Program-made: the position numbers and the translations under genes
In this document: piece after piece, positions 33,159 through 43,869 of the stretch
How the letters are laid out: every line of letters begins with the position of its first letter
Numbering within the stretch: position 1 is the first letter of the stretch
Assembly (NCBI GenBank): GCA_051294375.1
Contig: CM119268.1
Span: 2,067,486 to 2,131,485, forward strand
Reading direction: 5' to 3'
Length of the DNA: 64,000 nucleotides
From: Paraspadella gotoi
Lineage: Eukaryota; Chaetognatha
The notes under the pieces: generated by a model
The model's input: the letters and a program-made list of their open reading frames with translations, nothing else
What the model was told of the DNA's origin: nothing
Databases searched by the model: none

Positions 33159-36100
33159 ATGTTTCACTCGTGCGACGCGAACTGCGAACGAGTCAAGCGA
33201 CTTCTGAGTCGAGGTTCTCCCAACGGCGTTTGGGCCGAAGAGTTGGAGAAGCAGCAGGAGGCGCTGACTCGCGCCGCGGAATCGTGCCACGACGTCACCG
33301 TTCAATCGATCGGCAACAAAAAACTCGTCACTCTCAACCGCAAAGGGAAAGCGAACAACGCGGACCGAGGGACCATCTCAGGATTCGGTCTAAAGGGTCA
33401 GGAGTCCACGGGAGGTGGGGATGTTTTACCGATTGATTCGAAGTTAAAAATAGGTTCGAGTTAGACTTAAGGTCCTGGCTTTGGAGTTTAGGGTACAGTA
33501 TCGGTTTTGAAGAACCTGGAAAACTCCAGGGAGGCTGTAACTTTTTGTGTAAATGCTGGAAATCAGCTGAAAATCGAATACGGGTTAGACCTGAGGGTGG
33601 TTTATTCCCCATAAGAGTTTGAGCCACTTTAAAAAAAAAATAGTGAATGGGCATTTTTTTGGACAAAAAATTAATTTGCATACTGTAAAAAAAAATATGG
33701 TAGTAAATACTCTTATATTATGGTGATATAACCGGGAGGGGTTGCCTAAACCAGTGGTAAAACAAAATGATCAAATACAGCTTTGGTTATAAAACTCATT
33801 TGCATACAGTAGCAATATATTTTTTTATAATATTGTATTTTCAGGTCTTATGATAATTTTTAAAAAAATTTATTTATCAAATAATAGCTAACTGATACAC
33901 ACCAATAACATACAATGAATAAAATAGGAATATTTGTTATTCTTTAAATCCAAATTAATTTTCAACAATAATATCAAAATATGCATTTTTTTGAACAAAT
34001 GTTTTTTTAAAAATAGTAATTATGCCAACTGTCCTCGTGCACTGATTACAAATATATAATTTTTTTTTTAAAATACGACTACTAATATTATGAAATATAA
34101 CCCTTCAAAACCTTAAAAAATATAGAAAAACACCCTTAATTCAAACTTTAATAAAAACCGTTCCAATAATATTACATCTCTCATACTTTAATACATATCA
34201 GGAGAACCATCAGGTTTATTTTGGTGAAAAGTTATAGATAACTTTGATAAGGAATGACTGCACAGGAAGGCGAAAAATAGATGGATGAACTACATCAGCT
34301 TGTAATTGAATAATATACTCTTGCTTAATAAGGCGGAACAAAGTAAAACCTAAGAGTTCTGTAATATAAATAACGTTAGAGCATCCCTGTGGGATGACGA
34401 ATTAAAAAAAAAATTAAAATTTTATATATATATAAATAATATAGAAGGCATTTAAAGTTTATCGTATTACTATAAATCATGAAATTTTTTTTTTCAAAAT
34501 CAGAATTTTTAAAAGCGGATTCGGGTAGAGATTGAAAAAATAAAAATATTACTAACAAGATTTTCAATTTTATTGTTTTATTGCTTAATTATAACAAAAA
34601 CTATAAAAATTGTGGTAGCGACGATGATGATTGATGATTTTAAAGAGTTTTTCGCGTTATTCTGACCCACTTATCATCAAAATATTGAAAAACGCATTAT
34701 ACTTTGTGTAGAAAACTTTTTATGGGCTATCTGAATCGTTCTTAAAAAGAAAATTTTACTTTGTTCGCCTTATTAAGCAAGAGTACATTATTCAATTACA
34801 AGCTGATATAGTTCATTCTATTTTTCGCCTTCTGTGCAGTGTGCAGTCATTCCTTTATCGAAGTTATCTATAACTTTCACACAATAAACCTGATGGTTCT
34901 CCTTGATATGTATTAAAGTATGAGAGATGTAATATCAATAGAACGGTTTTTATTAAAGTTTTGAATTAAGGGTGTTTTTCTGTATTTTTTAAGGTTTTGA
35001 AGGGTTATATTTCATAATATAGTAGTCGTATTTAAAAAAAATTATATATTTGTAATCAGTGCACCGAGGACAGTTGGTTGGCATAATTACTATTTTTAAA
35101 AAAACATTTGTTCAAAACAATGCATATTTTGATATTTTGTTGAAAATTAATTTTGGATTAAAGAATAACAAATATTCTATTTTATTCATTGTATGTTATT
35201 GTGGTGTATCAGTTAGCTATTATTTGAAATAAATTTTTTAAAAATTATCATAAGACTGAAAATACAATATTATAAAAAATATATTGCTACTGTATGCAAA
35301 TGAGTTTTAACAAAGCTGTATTTGATCATTTTTGTTTACCACTGGTTTAGGCAACCCCTCCCGGTTATATCACCATAATATAAGAGTATTTACTACCATA
35401 TTTTTTTTACAGTATGCAAATTAATTTTTTGTCCAAAAAAATGCCATTCACTATTTTTTTTAAAAGTGGCTCAAACTCTATGGGGAATAAACCACCCTCA
35501 GGTCTAACCCGTATTCGATTTTCAGCTGATTTCCAGCATTTACAAAAAAGTTACAGCCTCCCTGGACTTCCAGTCTTTCAAAACCGATACTGTAGGGTTT
35601 TCTGTACAGATTAAATGTCGAATAGGATAAGAACAACATAATTAGGTTGGGTTTTAAATTTAAATTTATTGTTAGTGTTTTTTTTTCAAAACCCCAAGTT
35701 CGTGTTAATTTCGAAATATTGAAATAGTGGCTACAGAGAGTGTAAAGTCAGATAGATATATTGATATCGTGCGATCAAATTATTGTTCAGCTCGCCACTT
35801 AGATTTTCAACGCTGTCGTTCAAAATTCCAGCCTCAGTTTCATCGCAACCACCTGCACGCTCATGGAGGGCGACGCCAACTTGGGTTGAAGACGCCAACC
35901 GGTTTTGGCTCAGCATTGAACCCAATTACTTGACGCAGATCGAAGAGACGCTGGGATTGATACACGCGCAACAGGTTGACTCGAAACTTTACTTATCTTC
36001 TCTCAAATCCCGTTCAAACCTTTCCGCTTCAGGAAAGGCTCCCTCCGGAAGAGGTCGCCCTGGGCTCTAAAGCCATGACCAAGATCGACGGCGTCTGGAC

Positions 36101-38162
36101 GCGAGTGGAGATCGAACGCATCGACCAAGACGGAATCCTCTTACTCTGCCTCGACTACGGCAACCGACGGAAAAAACCCATCGCCTCTCTCTTCCGTCTC
36201 CCGCGCTTCGTGAGCGATTACGGACCGCAGGCGATCTGTTGTCGTCTCCAACATCCCGACAATCCGCGACAGCTCTGGAGCGCCAAGGTTAATTCACGAA
36301 TCGCTCGCGATTTCAACATGGAGGATGAACACTTATTTTTTTTTGTCTCCAGCAATCGCCGATCTTCGTCGAATTGGCGAAACGCCACGATTTTTTCTTC
36401 TTACTCGAGGACATTAGAAAGACGGAGGCGCCGAAAGGCTTCGTTCGACCGGTTCAACTATTCTACCGTCTGAGAGACGGCTCGCTCAAGAACGTCGCCG
36501 AAAGCGTTCTCACCATCGACACCACGCCCTTCTTCAGCGACGCCGAGTTCGAGTCTCGCGCCGGCGTGGGTTCTCCTCCTCCTACTCCCGTCGGAGAGAA
36601 TTCGCCAGCCGAGTCTTTCTCCCTTCCCTCACCCTCCGACCAACATGGCTTCGAAAATCGGTAGCTCCATTGTCGGGCTATCGCATTTAGTTTTTAAAAG
36701 AAGTTATTATAATTAATAAAATAATAATATATTTAATATATATTAATTAATGTCAAAATAATGACCGACAGGTTTGATCTCTTACCCAACTTATTGATCG
36801 AGCACGAAGCTCTTCAACCAATCCCACAAATGAACTGGAGGGCATTAGCGGACACTTGGCAACAGTTTCTCATTCCCCGTGAGTGGCGACCCCAGGCGGG
36901 ATTTTGGCCCAACTACTTCATAGTCTGCCCGCAGCCGATTCGCGACGAGTTCGAGTCCATGATGTCCGTCTTCTCCTCGGCGATGAATACTTCGCACCAC
37001 AGAGGCCACACCGACAAGGAGGTGGGGGTGGGCTGTTTTTACGCCGCCTTCTTTAAAGCCATCGACCAATGGGCTCGCGTCGTCGTCATTGAAAAAGGCG
37101 AATCGAAGGTGGGGGAAAAGCTCTTTAAAATTAAATATTTGAGTGATCGAACAAGGATATTTAAACGTGAGCTAGTATTATAATTTAGTACAAAAAATAT
37201 TTGTTCATGTAGTCTCGGGAACAGATTTTGTAGTATATTCTTATAAATTAGTAAATTTTAAAACTAATTTTTTTAAAACTTTTAATAAAGATTCAGATTT
37301 TTCATAAGAAAATTGAATCAAAAATATAAAACAAATTATCAAAAATTTTATTGTCTTCACCATTTAAAACGGGGAAAAAAGATCAAAATTTACAAGTTTT
37401 TTTTTCTGTAGTAGAAATTTATATATGTTAAAATAGCATATAACATATTTTATAAAAGTTTCTTAGTTTTTTATGGCGAATCCAAATTTATTTTTAAAAA
37501 TAAAACAAAAATTATTTTAAAATTTTATGATTTTATAAGGATATTACTACATAAATAATTGAACTTAATATATTATTATGCTTAAAAAAATTTTAAAAGA
37601 TTTAAAATTTATTAATTACATAGGCTGCAAAAAAATAATGTTAAATCGCTCAATCTTTTCATCACTCCAGCATACTGTACAGACTCGGGTATAGGAAATT
37701 ATTAATTTTGGAATTGCAGAACGAATGGTGCGTATATTGCGGGGACCTGGGCATCAGATCCGTCGTCAATTCCCAAGAACTTCGACCTCTGCCCTGGTGC
37801 TTTAAGAGGATTCCATTTCAAGCCATTCAGGCGGATCTTCCTGTTCGTCCCGCACACGGAGATCGATACCCACCAGAAACGCTTAAGTTTTTGGCTGAAC
37901 AGTTGAAGGTTCGCTAGATTATTTTGGCGGGAAAAAAAATTACAAGTGCTGATACTTCCGTTAATGGCAGAATGAAGCAAAGCCGATTCTTTGATTTCAG
38001 AATCACGATCTCTACGGTCACATCCTCAAAATAATCGAGAGGAAATGCGAGTGGCCATCCTTGAAGATCACGTTCTCTTCTCTGATGAGTATCTCCAACC
38101 AGGTTTGCGTCATTCGCTCCGCGATCAAGAAAGGCCTCGCTGTTGAGAGGCGAGACCAGTGA
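33159..38162 (+). CDS. Extended-Tudor domain protein (two eTudor modules)
   Basis: Seven exons join in phase: 33159-33414 (the open frame reaches back to an acceptor at 33120), 35832-35974, 36033-36287, 36353-36660, 36772-37108, 37720-37908 and 38001-38162; about 549 residues from the ATG used. Module 1: RFWLSIEPNYLTQIEE, then VALGSKAMTKIDGVWTRVEI, CLDYGNRRKKP, FRLPRFVSDYGPQAICCRL. Module 2: FWPNYFIVCPQPIRDEFESM, GVGCFYAAFFKAIDQWARVV, CVYCGDLGIRSV, ELRPLPWCFKRIPFQAIQA. These are the FVDYGN-like core and LP-x-x-F/QAI block of Tudor-staphylococcal-nuclease type modules that bind methylarginine ligands, typically Piwi proteins in germline granules. Module 2 lacks the DYGN asparagine pair (CGDLG), so ligand binding may be altered. 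The first exon is Cys-containing coiled coil. The name within the TDRD family is not clear. Confidence 0.8.
33494..35594. mobile_element. 2.1-kb fold-back element (two ~0.85-kb inverted arms)
   Basis: Sequence from TACAGTATCGGTTTTGAA (33494) is repeated inverted up to TTCAAAACCGATACTGTA (ending 35594). Arms can be followed inward through matching blocks to about 34350 and 34750, leaving a loop of about 400 bp. Arms differ by scattered substitutions and short indels. GGG flanks both ends (33491-33493 and 35595-35597), a possible 3-bp target duplication. There is no transposase frame. It lies wholly inside intron 1 of the Tudor gene. Confidence 0.9.
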
Positions 38163-38647
38163 GTTATACTATTCGCAAGCCTTGTGAATGATAAGCGTCC
38201 CAGTTTTCCTTGCTTCAGTGAGCAGAATTTCTAAATTCGTGTCCTTACGGTTTAGGCAAAAAAAGTACAAATACAGTACGAAAAGTTAATTTTTTTCTGT
38301 TATGTTATTGCAAACGTTAAATTAGAAATACATTTGGTTAGTAGCTAGTACAATAAGATGAAGCTATGCTCTTTTTCTTATGAATATTGGAATAAACAGT
38401 GTATGTTCGTAGTTTTTTAGAAAAAAAACTTTATTGAAGACATTCCGACTTCTTTTTGAAAAAACAATCCATTTCTCTTGCAATTTTGTATTAAGTTCGG
38501 CCAAATATTTGTACTCCTTCAAAAATAGGTTTACTTAATGAGTTTTTTTTACTAATATTTTCAAAATATACTTTTTTATTAAACAACTAAAAAAGTATAT
38601 AATCCTTTTAAAAAGCCACTCTTTCCCCGTGTTCTTGACTTTGAGCT
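38163..38647. other. Spacer between convergent Tudor and small membrane-protein genes
   Basis: AT-rich, with no exon seen; should contain both 3' UTRs. Confidence 0.4.
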
Positions 38648-39101
38648 TTAAAGAAACGATAAAACAATCAGGACTAAACCGATGATAACGCAAAGGCTAG
38701 AAATTAAATCCATTAGTTGACGAACTCCAGGTGGCACCAATCCTTTCAGCACGAAGAGAACGATCCCCACAACGATGAGGCCGATACCCTGTTCCAATCT
38801 TCCGACGCTAAATAATGAATACACTAACATTATAAATGGCATTTATTTAGTGAAGAGTACATTAAGATAGGTACCCTCCACCGCCCATTCTTTTGATCGG
38901 GGGACGAGATGCCAAGGTTCCAGAGGAAAAAGAAAAATCTCTGCGAAATTGTTGGCTCGGATATAAAAGATTGATGACGGCCGTTGAAGAGACAATTGGC
39001 GAAGTTGTGGCGCCGAGCGAAGGAACGGACGGGAATTGTAACGCCGTTTTTGTTCTGTTGAGCGTTGAAAACTTCCATTTAAAAATTGATGAAAATAACA
39101 A
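38648..39101 (-). CDS. Small two-helix membrane protein, probably mitochondrial (unidentified)
   Basis: Two exons on the - strand, 39101-38875 and 38807-38648, join in phase to give about 128 residues. The first about 70 residues are rich in Ser/Arg/Lys/Thr and nearly lack acidic residues (FKWKFSTLNRTKTALQF, QQFRRDFSFSSGTLASRPP), like a mitochondrial presequence. The last exon carries two hydrophobic segments, QGIGLIVVGIVLFVLKGLV and LISSLCVIIGLVLIVLSFL, separated by a short PPGVRQLMD loop, and the protein ends right after the second. I do not recognise the family. The start is the first ATG in frame; an upstream exon is possible. Confidence 0.55.
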
Positions 39102-40472
39102 GGCCAGAATATCAATTAAATGTTACAATATTTTTAGGATTTTCTACCTTTGATCCATTTTCTGATTCACTTCTTTTTGTGGCCAAGCGATGGTGACAAA
39201 TGGAAAAGCCCGAATTGTGGAAGGTCGCGTCGCCAGCGCCGTCGTGGGCAGACGGCCGCATTTGGCGATGCGCGTAAAGATCATGACTATGTTCTGAATC
39301 TGAGGTTTTCTTTAAAATTGAGATCGGTGGTGCTTTATTTTACGGCAGAGTTTTAAATTTGTTTAGCTTTTGAATAGTAATTGCCTATCAAGCAATTTTG
39401 ATTTAAATATTTTTTTAAAATCGTAATGGAAATATATTGAGGACTCAGTATTTGCCGAGAGAAAAAACGCCAAGTGTCTCTCTATCCATTCCGAAATCGA
39501 ATTTATTTTCGATTCCTCTGTGATGGGCATGTCCGATCAGTAGACAAGCCCCAGAACATAACCAATTAACCATGTGCCCAGGCTGAAATCGTCCATGGTG
39601 CGAAATATCGATAATGATTTTATTGTTTTAAGGTAAAAAATTCTCTCTAGTTTCGCAAATATTTAAATTTTATTAAAATAATTTAAAAATGTATTTAAAT
39701 ACTGCAAGTAAAAGTTACTGGAGATTTTTAGGTACTTGAGCACACACACCAGTTTTTGTAAATCTTTTTTCTATAACTCAAAAGAAAAAATAATTTTGAA
39801 ATTCTGTTATCAAAATTCATTTGCATATTTTGTGCTATTCCTGGATGCAAAAATAATAAATAGTGGGTCGGAAATATTGCTATTTTTCTGTAGATAATGA
39901 CTAATGAGAATGTATCGTTAAAGCTCTATACATGTATGTACAATTTTACATTTTTAGGGTAATAAAGGCTCTCAACATAACGCTACTAAGCATTTTTTGT
40001 TACTTTCCGTCAGATGCTTTTTTTTTTAACCCTATTGACCTTGTAGGAGGTTGACACTCATAGAGACGATACATGAGGTCTCCTAGTTGCATAATGCATA
40101 TATAAACTATAGCTGAGAGATAGTATCAAAAATGTAAAGTGAAAAGTACCAAAAGTAGGCGTCATCTTGCTCATCGTCTTACCGGAAAAACCCTTCAAAT
40201 ACCTAAATGTTTTGTTCGTTGGAACTTGATACAGGCAAATTGTTATTTTCGAGAGCTTGTTTATATATTTACTTTTTAGTCTTTTTAATAGTTTTCTTAT
40301 TTAATAACATTGTTGCTTTTGGATTTCTTGGAGGAACCCGACGGCTGGGACAGTTAGCTTTTTAAACATATTCGCGTTTGCTATAATTTACTTACCAATT
40401 TTTTTTGTCGCAAATCGAACTAATCTATATCCTCCAGATATTTAGTCCAAGTATAAACTTAACTTGTTAGTG
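39102..40472. other. Spacer between divergent genes
   Basis: About 1.4 kb, AT-rich with homopolymers. It should hold promoters for both the - strand membrane protein and the + strand KCTD-like gene. No exon or clear element seen. Confidence 0.4.
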
Positions 40473-41612
40473 ATGAACGGCAATGACCAAGAAACGATAG
40501 TAAAAGACGAAACCATCTCATTAAATGTGGGCGGTAAATTAGTCTTCGTTAGCCGAACTACCCTCACCAAAGTCAAAGGCTCCTTGCTCGAAAGGTCCAA
40601 AGTCATATTTTTATTTGCCTCCAATTCCTTGTGTTGAATTATAAAGCTGAAGTAAATCCCACGCAGGATGTTCGATCCTTCTTCCCCACTGCCGCCTTCT
40701 CGGCTCGTAGATGGCGCCTTTTTCCTCGACGAGGATCCCGACGTCTTCCGCGCCATCTTGACCTGGCTTCGTCATGGCGTGCTCGAGACAAGGAATTTGA
40801 CCGAGGATCACCTCAGGGCCGCCGCCAGTTGAGTTTCCATTTCGTTAGGCAATGGAATGTTTCTTACCGAGCTGATAATGAGGTAACAAATATTAAGACT
40901 AGTTCTATCATAGGGTAAGCTAAAGCGAATGGAGCGGTGAAACCTTAATGTTTTTAAGTTATAACTGCAAACTGGAAATAATGAGCGAGGAATGCGTATT
41001 ATTTTCTGCGGCCGCAGCTACTACGGGCTCGACATGTTGTCCGAACTCCTTCAATCTCGAGTCCGCGACGAAGAGGAGCGGCGTCGTTTGGCCGACGAGC
41101 ATCGCGCCTCTCTCCTAGAATCTCTCCGCCTTCTTCGAGAATCCATTGAGGAAACCAGGCGCCAACTCAAGGGCGCCATCGACGCCGTCTTCCACAACAT
41201 CCGGGACCTTCCGAATTTTATCGTGCCGGAGTTGTTGGAATTTCAAGTGGCCATGGCGCTGAGCTCGCTCAAGGGCGGAACCCTGACGCAAATCTGCCGG
41301 CAAATTTGCCTCGAACAATTAACCAGGTAAATGTTTACTTGCCATTATGACTTTGCTGTACGTTCGCTTTTTTTGATGCTCAGTAAAGGTTTATTGATGT
41401 TAATAAGTAATTTGATTTTAACATTTTCTCAATACTTTTCAATTACGTACTTCTTTGACAGTGAATCCCACGTGGCCCCTGCGGACATTTGTCATATTGT
41501 GATGTTCGCGTTGAAAAAGATGCGGCAGTCGAAAGGCCCTTTGCGAGTGGAGGAGGACGCGCGAGGGATTTGGGAGTTGGTGGCGCTGAAGGACAAACGC
41601 TCCTGGCCATGA
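40473..41612 (+). CDS. KCTD-like BTB/T1 domain protein
   Basis: Exons 40473-40594, 40667-40828, 41018-41326 and 41462-41612 encode about 247 residues. The N-terminal half is a T1/BTB fold of the KCTD type: ISLNVGGKLVFVSRTTLTKV, GSLLERMF, DGAFFLDEDPDVFRAILTWL, LRHGVLETRNLTEDHLRAAA, YYGLDMLSELL. A charged coiled coil follows (RDEEERRRLADEHRASLLES, then RLLRESIEETRRQLK) and a less familiar C-terminal region (HNIRDLPNFIVPELLEFQ, ADICHIVMFALKKM). KCTD proteins oligomerise through BTB and often serve as CUL3 adaptors or G-protein regulators; the subgroup is not clear. The exon 2/3 join only keeps frame if the intron begins TT rather than GT at 40829, which may be a lost G in the assembly. Confidence 0.85.
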
Positions 41613-41989
41613 AGCAAGCGGCTTGGCTCCAAGTCAACAGTGTTCTGCTTGATACGCTTGATCTAGTCTTTTAGACATTTGAAAAATTCCGAATAGCCAA
41701 CCATAGTCATCTACTAAACGATTGATAGTTTTTGTAGTCGCTAGTCAGCTTGTCGATATCGTACTTATAGAACGTCCAATATTTTTAGTATAGAAAGTAG
41801 ACGGCCTATTGTGATTAACGTTCACAAATGCCTTGAGAAATAAAAATAGAAATTTTAAGCTATTCAAAGCACGATAATATAAAAATTAGTAAAATCGGCG
41901 CTTGTGATCGAAATCATATATACATAATAACTTAATGCTTTATAATGCTAAAAATGCTGAGCTAAAATTAATAAAGGGTTCGCCGAAAC
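41613..41989. other. Spacer between the KCTD-like and sialyltransferase genes
   Basis: AT-rich; no exon seen. Confidence 0.4.
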
Positions 41990-43716
41990 ATGCCGCGGAG
42001 ATCCTTATTACAAATGGTGACCTTGACTCTAGCTTTAACCGCTGCAATCAATCGAGTTTGGGGACCGGATCGAACCAAGGTCTTCGTATTGTCGGGGGAA
42101 GACTCCGGCTACAGTCTTCGCGATATCCTCGTCGAAAGAGAACGAGCGATGCTGGAGTCCTCGAAAGAGACAGCATTGGAGACGACGACCCCCGTCCTGC
42201 AGGGTTCGATTTATCCGGCGCGGAGGCGACGGAAGGTACGGAATTAGATGAAAGGAAGAAATGGTAATAAATAAACAGAGCAGTTAGTTATCAGTAACAG
42301 TGACGTTTTATCGGTTAAATCCCGAATATCTTGATGTTTTTCTATTCCCCTTTTACATCGTTTTGGCATAAATGGCGGACAATTGGCCTGTGAACCGGAG
42401 CTGCCCTACTTTCGTAATTTGCTCACCAACGAGACTTACCGAGCTCCTTGTTGCAACACCTGCGCTTTGGTTTCGGCCTCGGGCCAGCTGCTTAACTCGA
42501 GTAAGTTAATAACTTCTCTTTAAACTCCTTTTGAAAATTGACATTTTTCATCGACGCAGGCGCGGGTTCGATCATCGACGCTCACGATTGCGTCATTCGT
42601 CACAACGATTCTCCCGTGGAGGGTTTCGAGACGGACGTCGGAAATAGAACCACCATTAGGTTTATATCCTTCGTCGCCGCCAGGCGGATTCTCAAGAAGA
42701 AATATGTCAAGGTGGGTCCTTATACTTCTTAAGCCCAATTGAATAAATGGACATTGAGCGAAGTTCTTCTGTCAGTCTTTTCTTTGTGACTCAGATATTC
42801 ACTCGTCAAAAGGATCTGCGTGCGGTGATCCTCACCAACCCGGAAGAATTCTCCAGCGGCAAATCGGCGGTGACTCGGCTGGCGACTTATTTCGTGGGAG
42901 ATCAGGCGAGTCAGCTTTGCGGTTATTCAGGCTAAGGAGCTTTGATCTTATGCCCTTCCCTCCCAGCCCTTGCATCGTATCAACGCCTCCGTCTACGTGA
43001 CAACGAAAGAGGCGTTCTCACGCATCAACGCCGAGTTCAGGTCGTTGACCCGCCGCTCGCCCGCCACCGTCACCACGGGATATCGCGCCCTCTACTTCGC
43101 GCGTCGAATGTGCGGCAGCGTCACCCTCTTTGGCTTTATCGATTCTTCGTGGTGTCGGAAGGGGGCAAATTTTAATTTCAGAGTGAGCCCCAAATGACGA
43201 AAGTTTTATTATTGGTTTTGTTGTAAATAATCTAAGATTAAGCTATATATTAAATTATAGGTTCCGTACCATTACTACCTTTTAAAAAGATGGGATCGAC
43301 GATTCCTAGAATGCGACGTCATTCACAAACTGAAAAAGACCAACAAATGGTACCATCATGATTATCTTGGTATGCGTAGCAAGAGCAATTAGCTAATTCC
43401 TTCTTTTTTAATTATTCTTGTCTCATAAAACAGTAAATATATCCTGAAACTTAAAAGGTTGAAGTTTAACTTAAACTTCGGCGCTTCGCATTTTGACGGG
43501 TACAATTACAAAGCACCCTAAATTAAAAACAAAAGGCAGCGGTGGAAAAGTTTTCTTTAAATAATTTCAATGGTGTTATTGAAGTGCTTGCGATGTATAG
43601 GAAAGAACTTTTTTCTTTTATTCTTATTTTCAGTGGAAAAAGGCGTTTTCAAGCTTTGGTCACTTCTTGGCAATCCCCCGATTTATTTCAAAAATCCGGA
43701 ATGGAAGTTGTTTTGA
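41990..43716 (+). CDS. GT29 sialyltransferase, ST6GalNAc-like
   Basis: Seven exons, 41990-42235, 42401-42500, 42560-42711, 42795-42905, 42967-43182, 43261-43369 and 43634-43716, encode 338 residues. It is a type II Golgi protein by layout: a short basic tail (MPRRS), an anchor (LLQMVTLTLALTAAI), a stem, then the catalytic part. Sialylmotif L is CNTCALVSASGQLLNSSAGS, then IIDAHDCVIRHNDSPVEGFE and TDVGNRTTIRF. Motif S is TTGYRALYFARRMCGSVTLF. Motif III is VPYHYY, and motif VS is HHDYLVE (H-x4-E), reached only by splicing the last exon. All four motifs being present suggests an active enzyme adding sialic acid to GalNAc-type acceptors; the ST6GalNAc III-VI branch is the best match by eye. Intron 4 starts GC (CAG/GCGAGT), a GC-AG intron. 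Confidence 0.9.
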
Positions 43717-43869
43717 CAAAGAAGCTTTTATTCGTTCACTTTATTCTTCTCGAATTCGTACCCATACTAGTCTTAGTATGACCTCTTTTAATCTTTTTAT
43801 ATTTCCGATTTTAATCCTTGCTTTTAACATTTTAGATAATATCACTTTCCTTGTAACGCTGAAAAAAAA

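Noticed and set aside
33334-35614. Similar frames at the two ends (MQINFLSKKMP... on opposite strands) suggesting a transposase
   Set aside because: They are mirror images produced by the inverted arms, short, and of repeat-like composition; no transposase motif.
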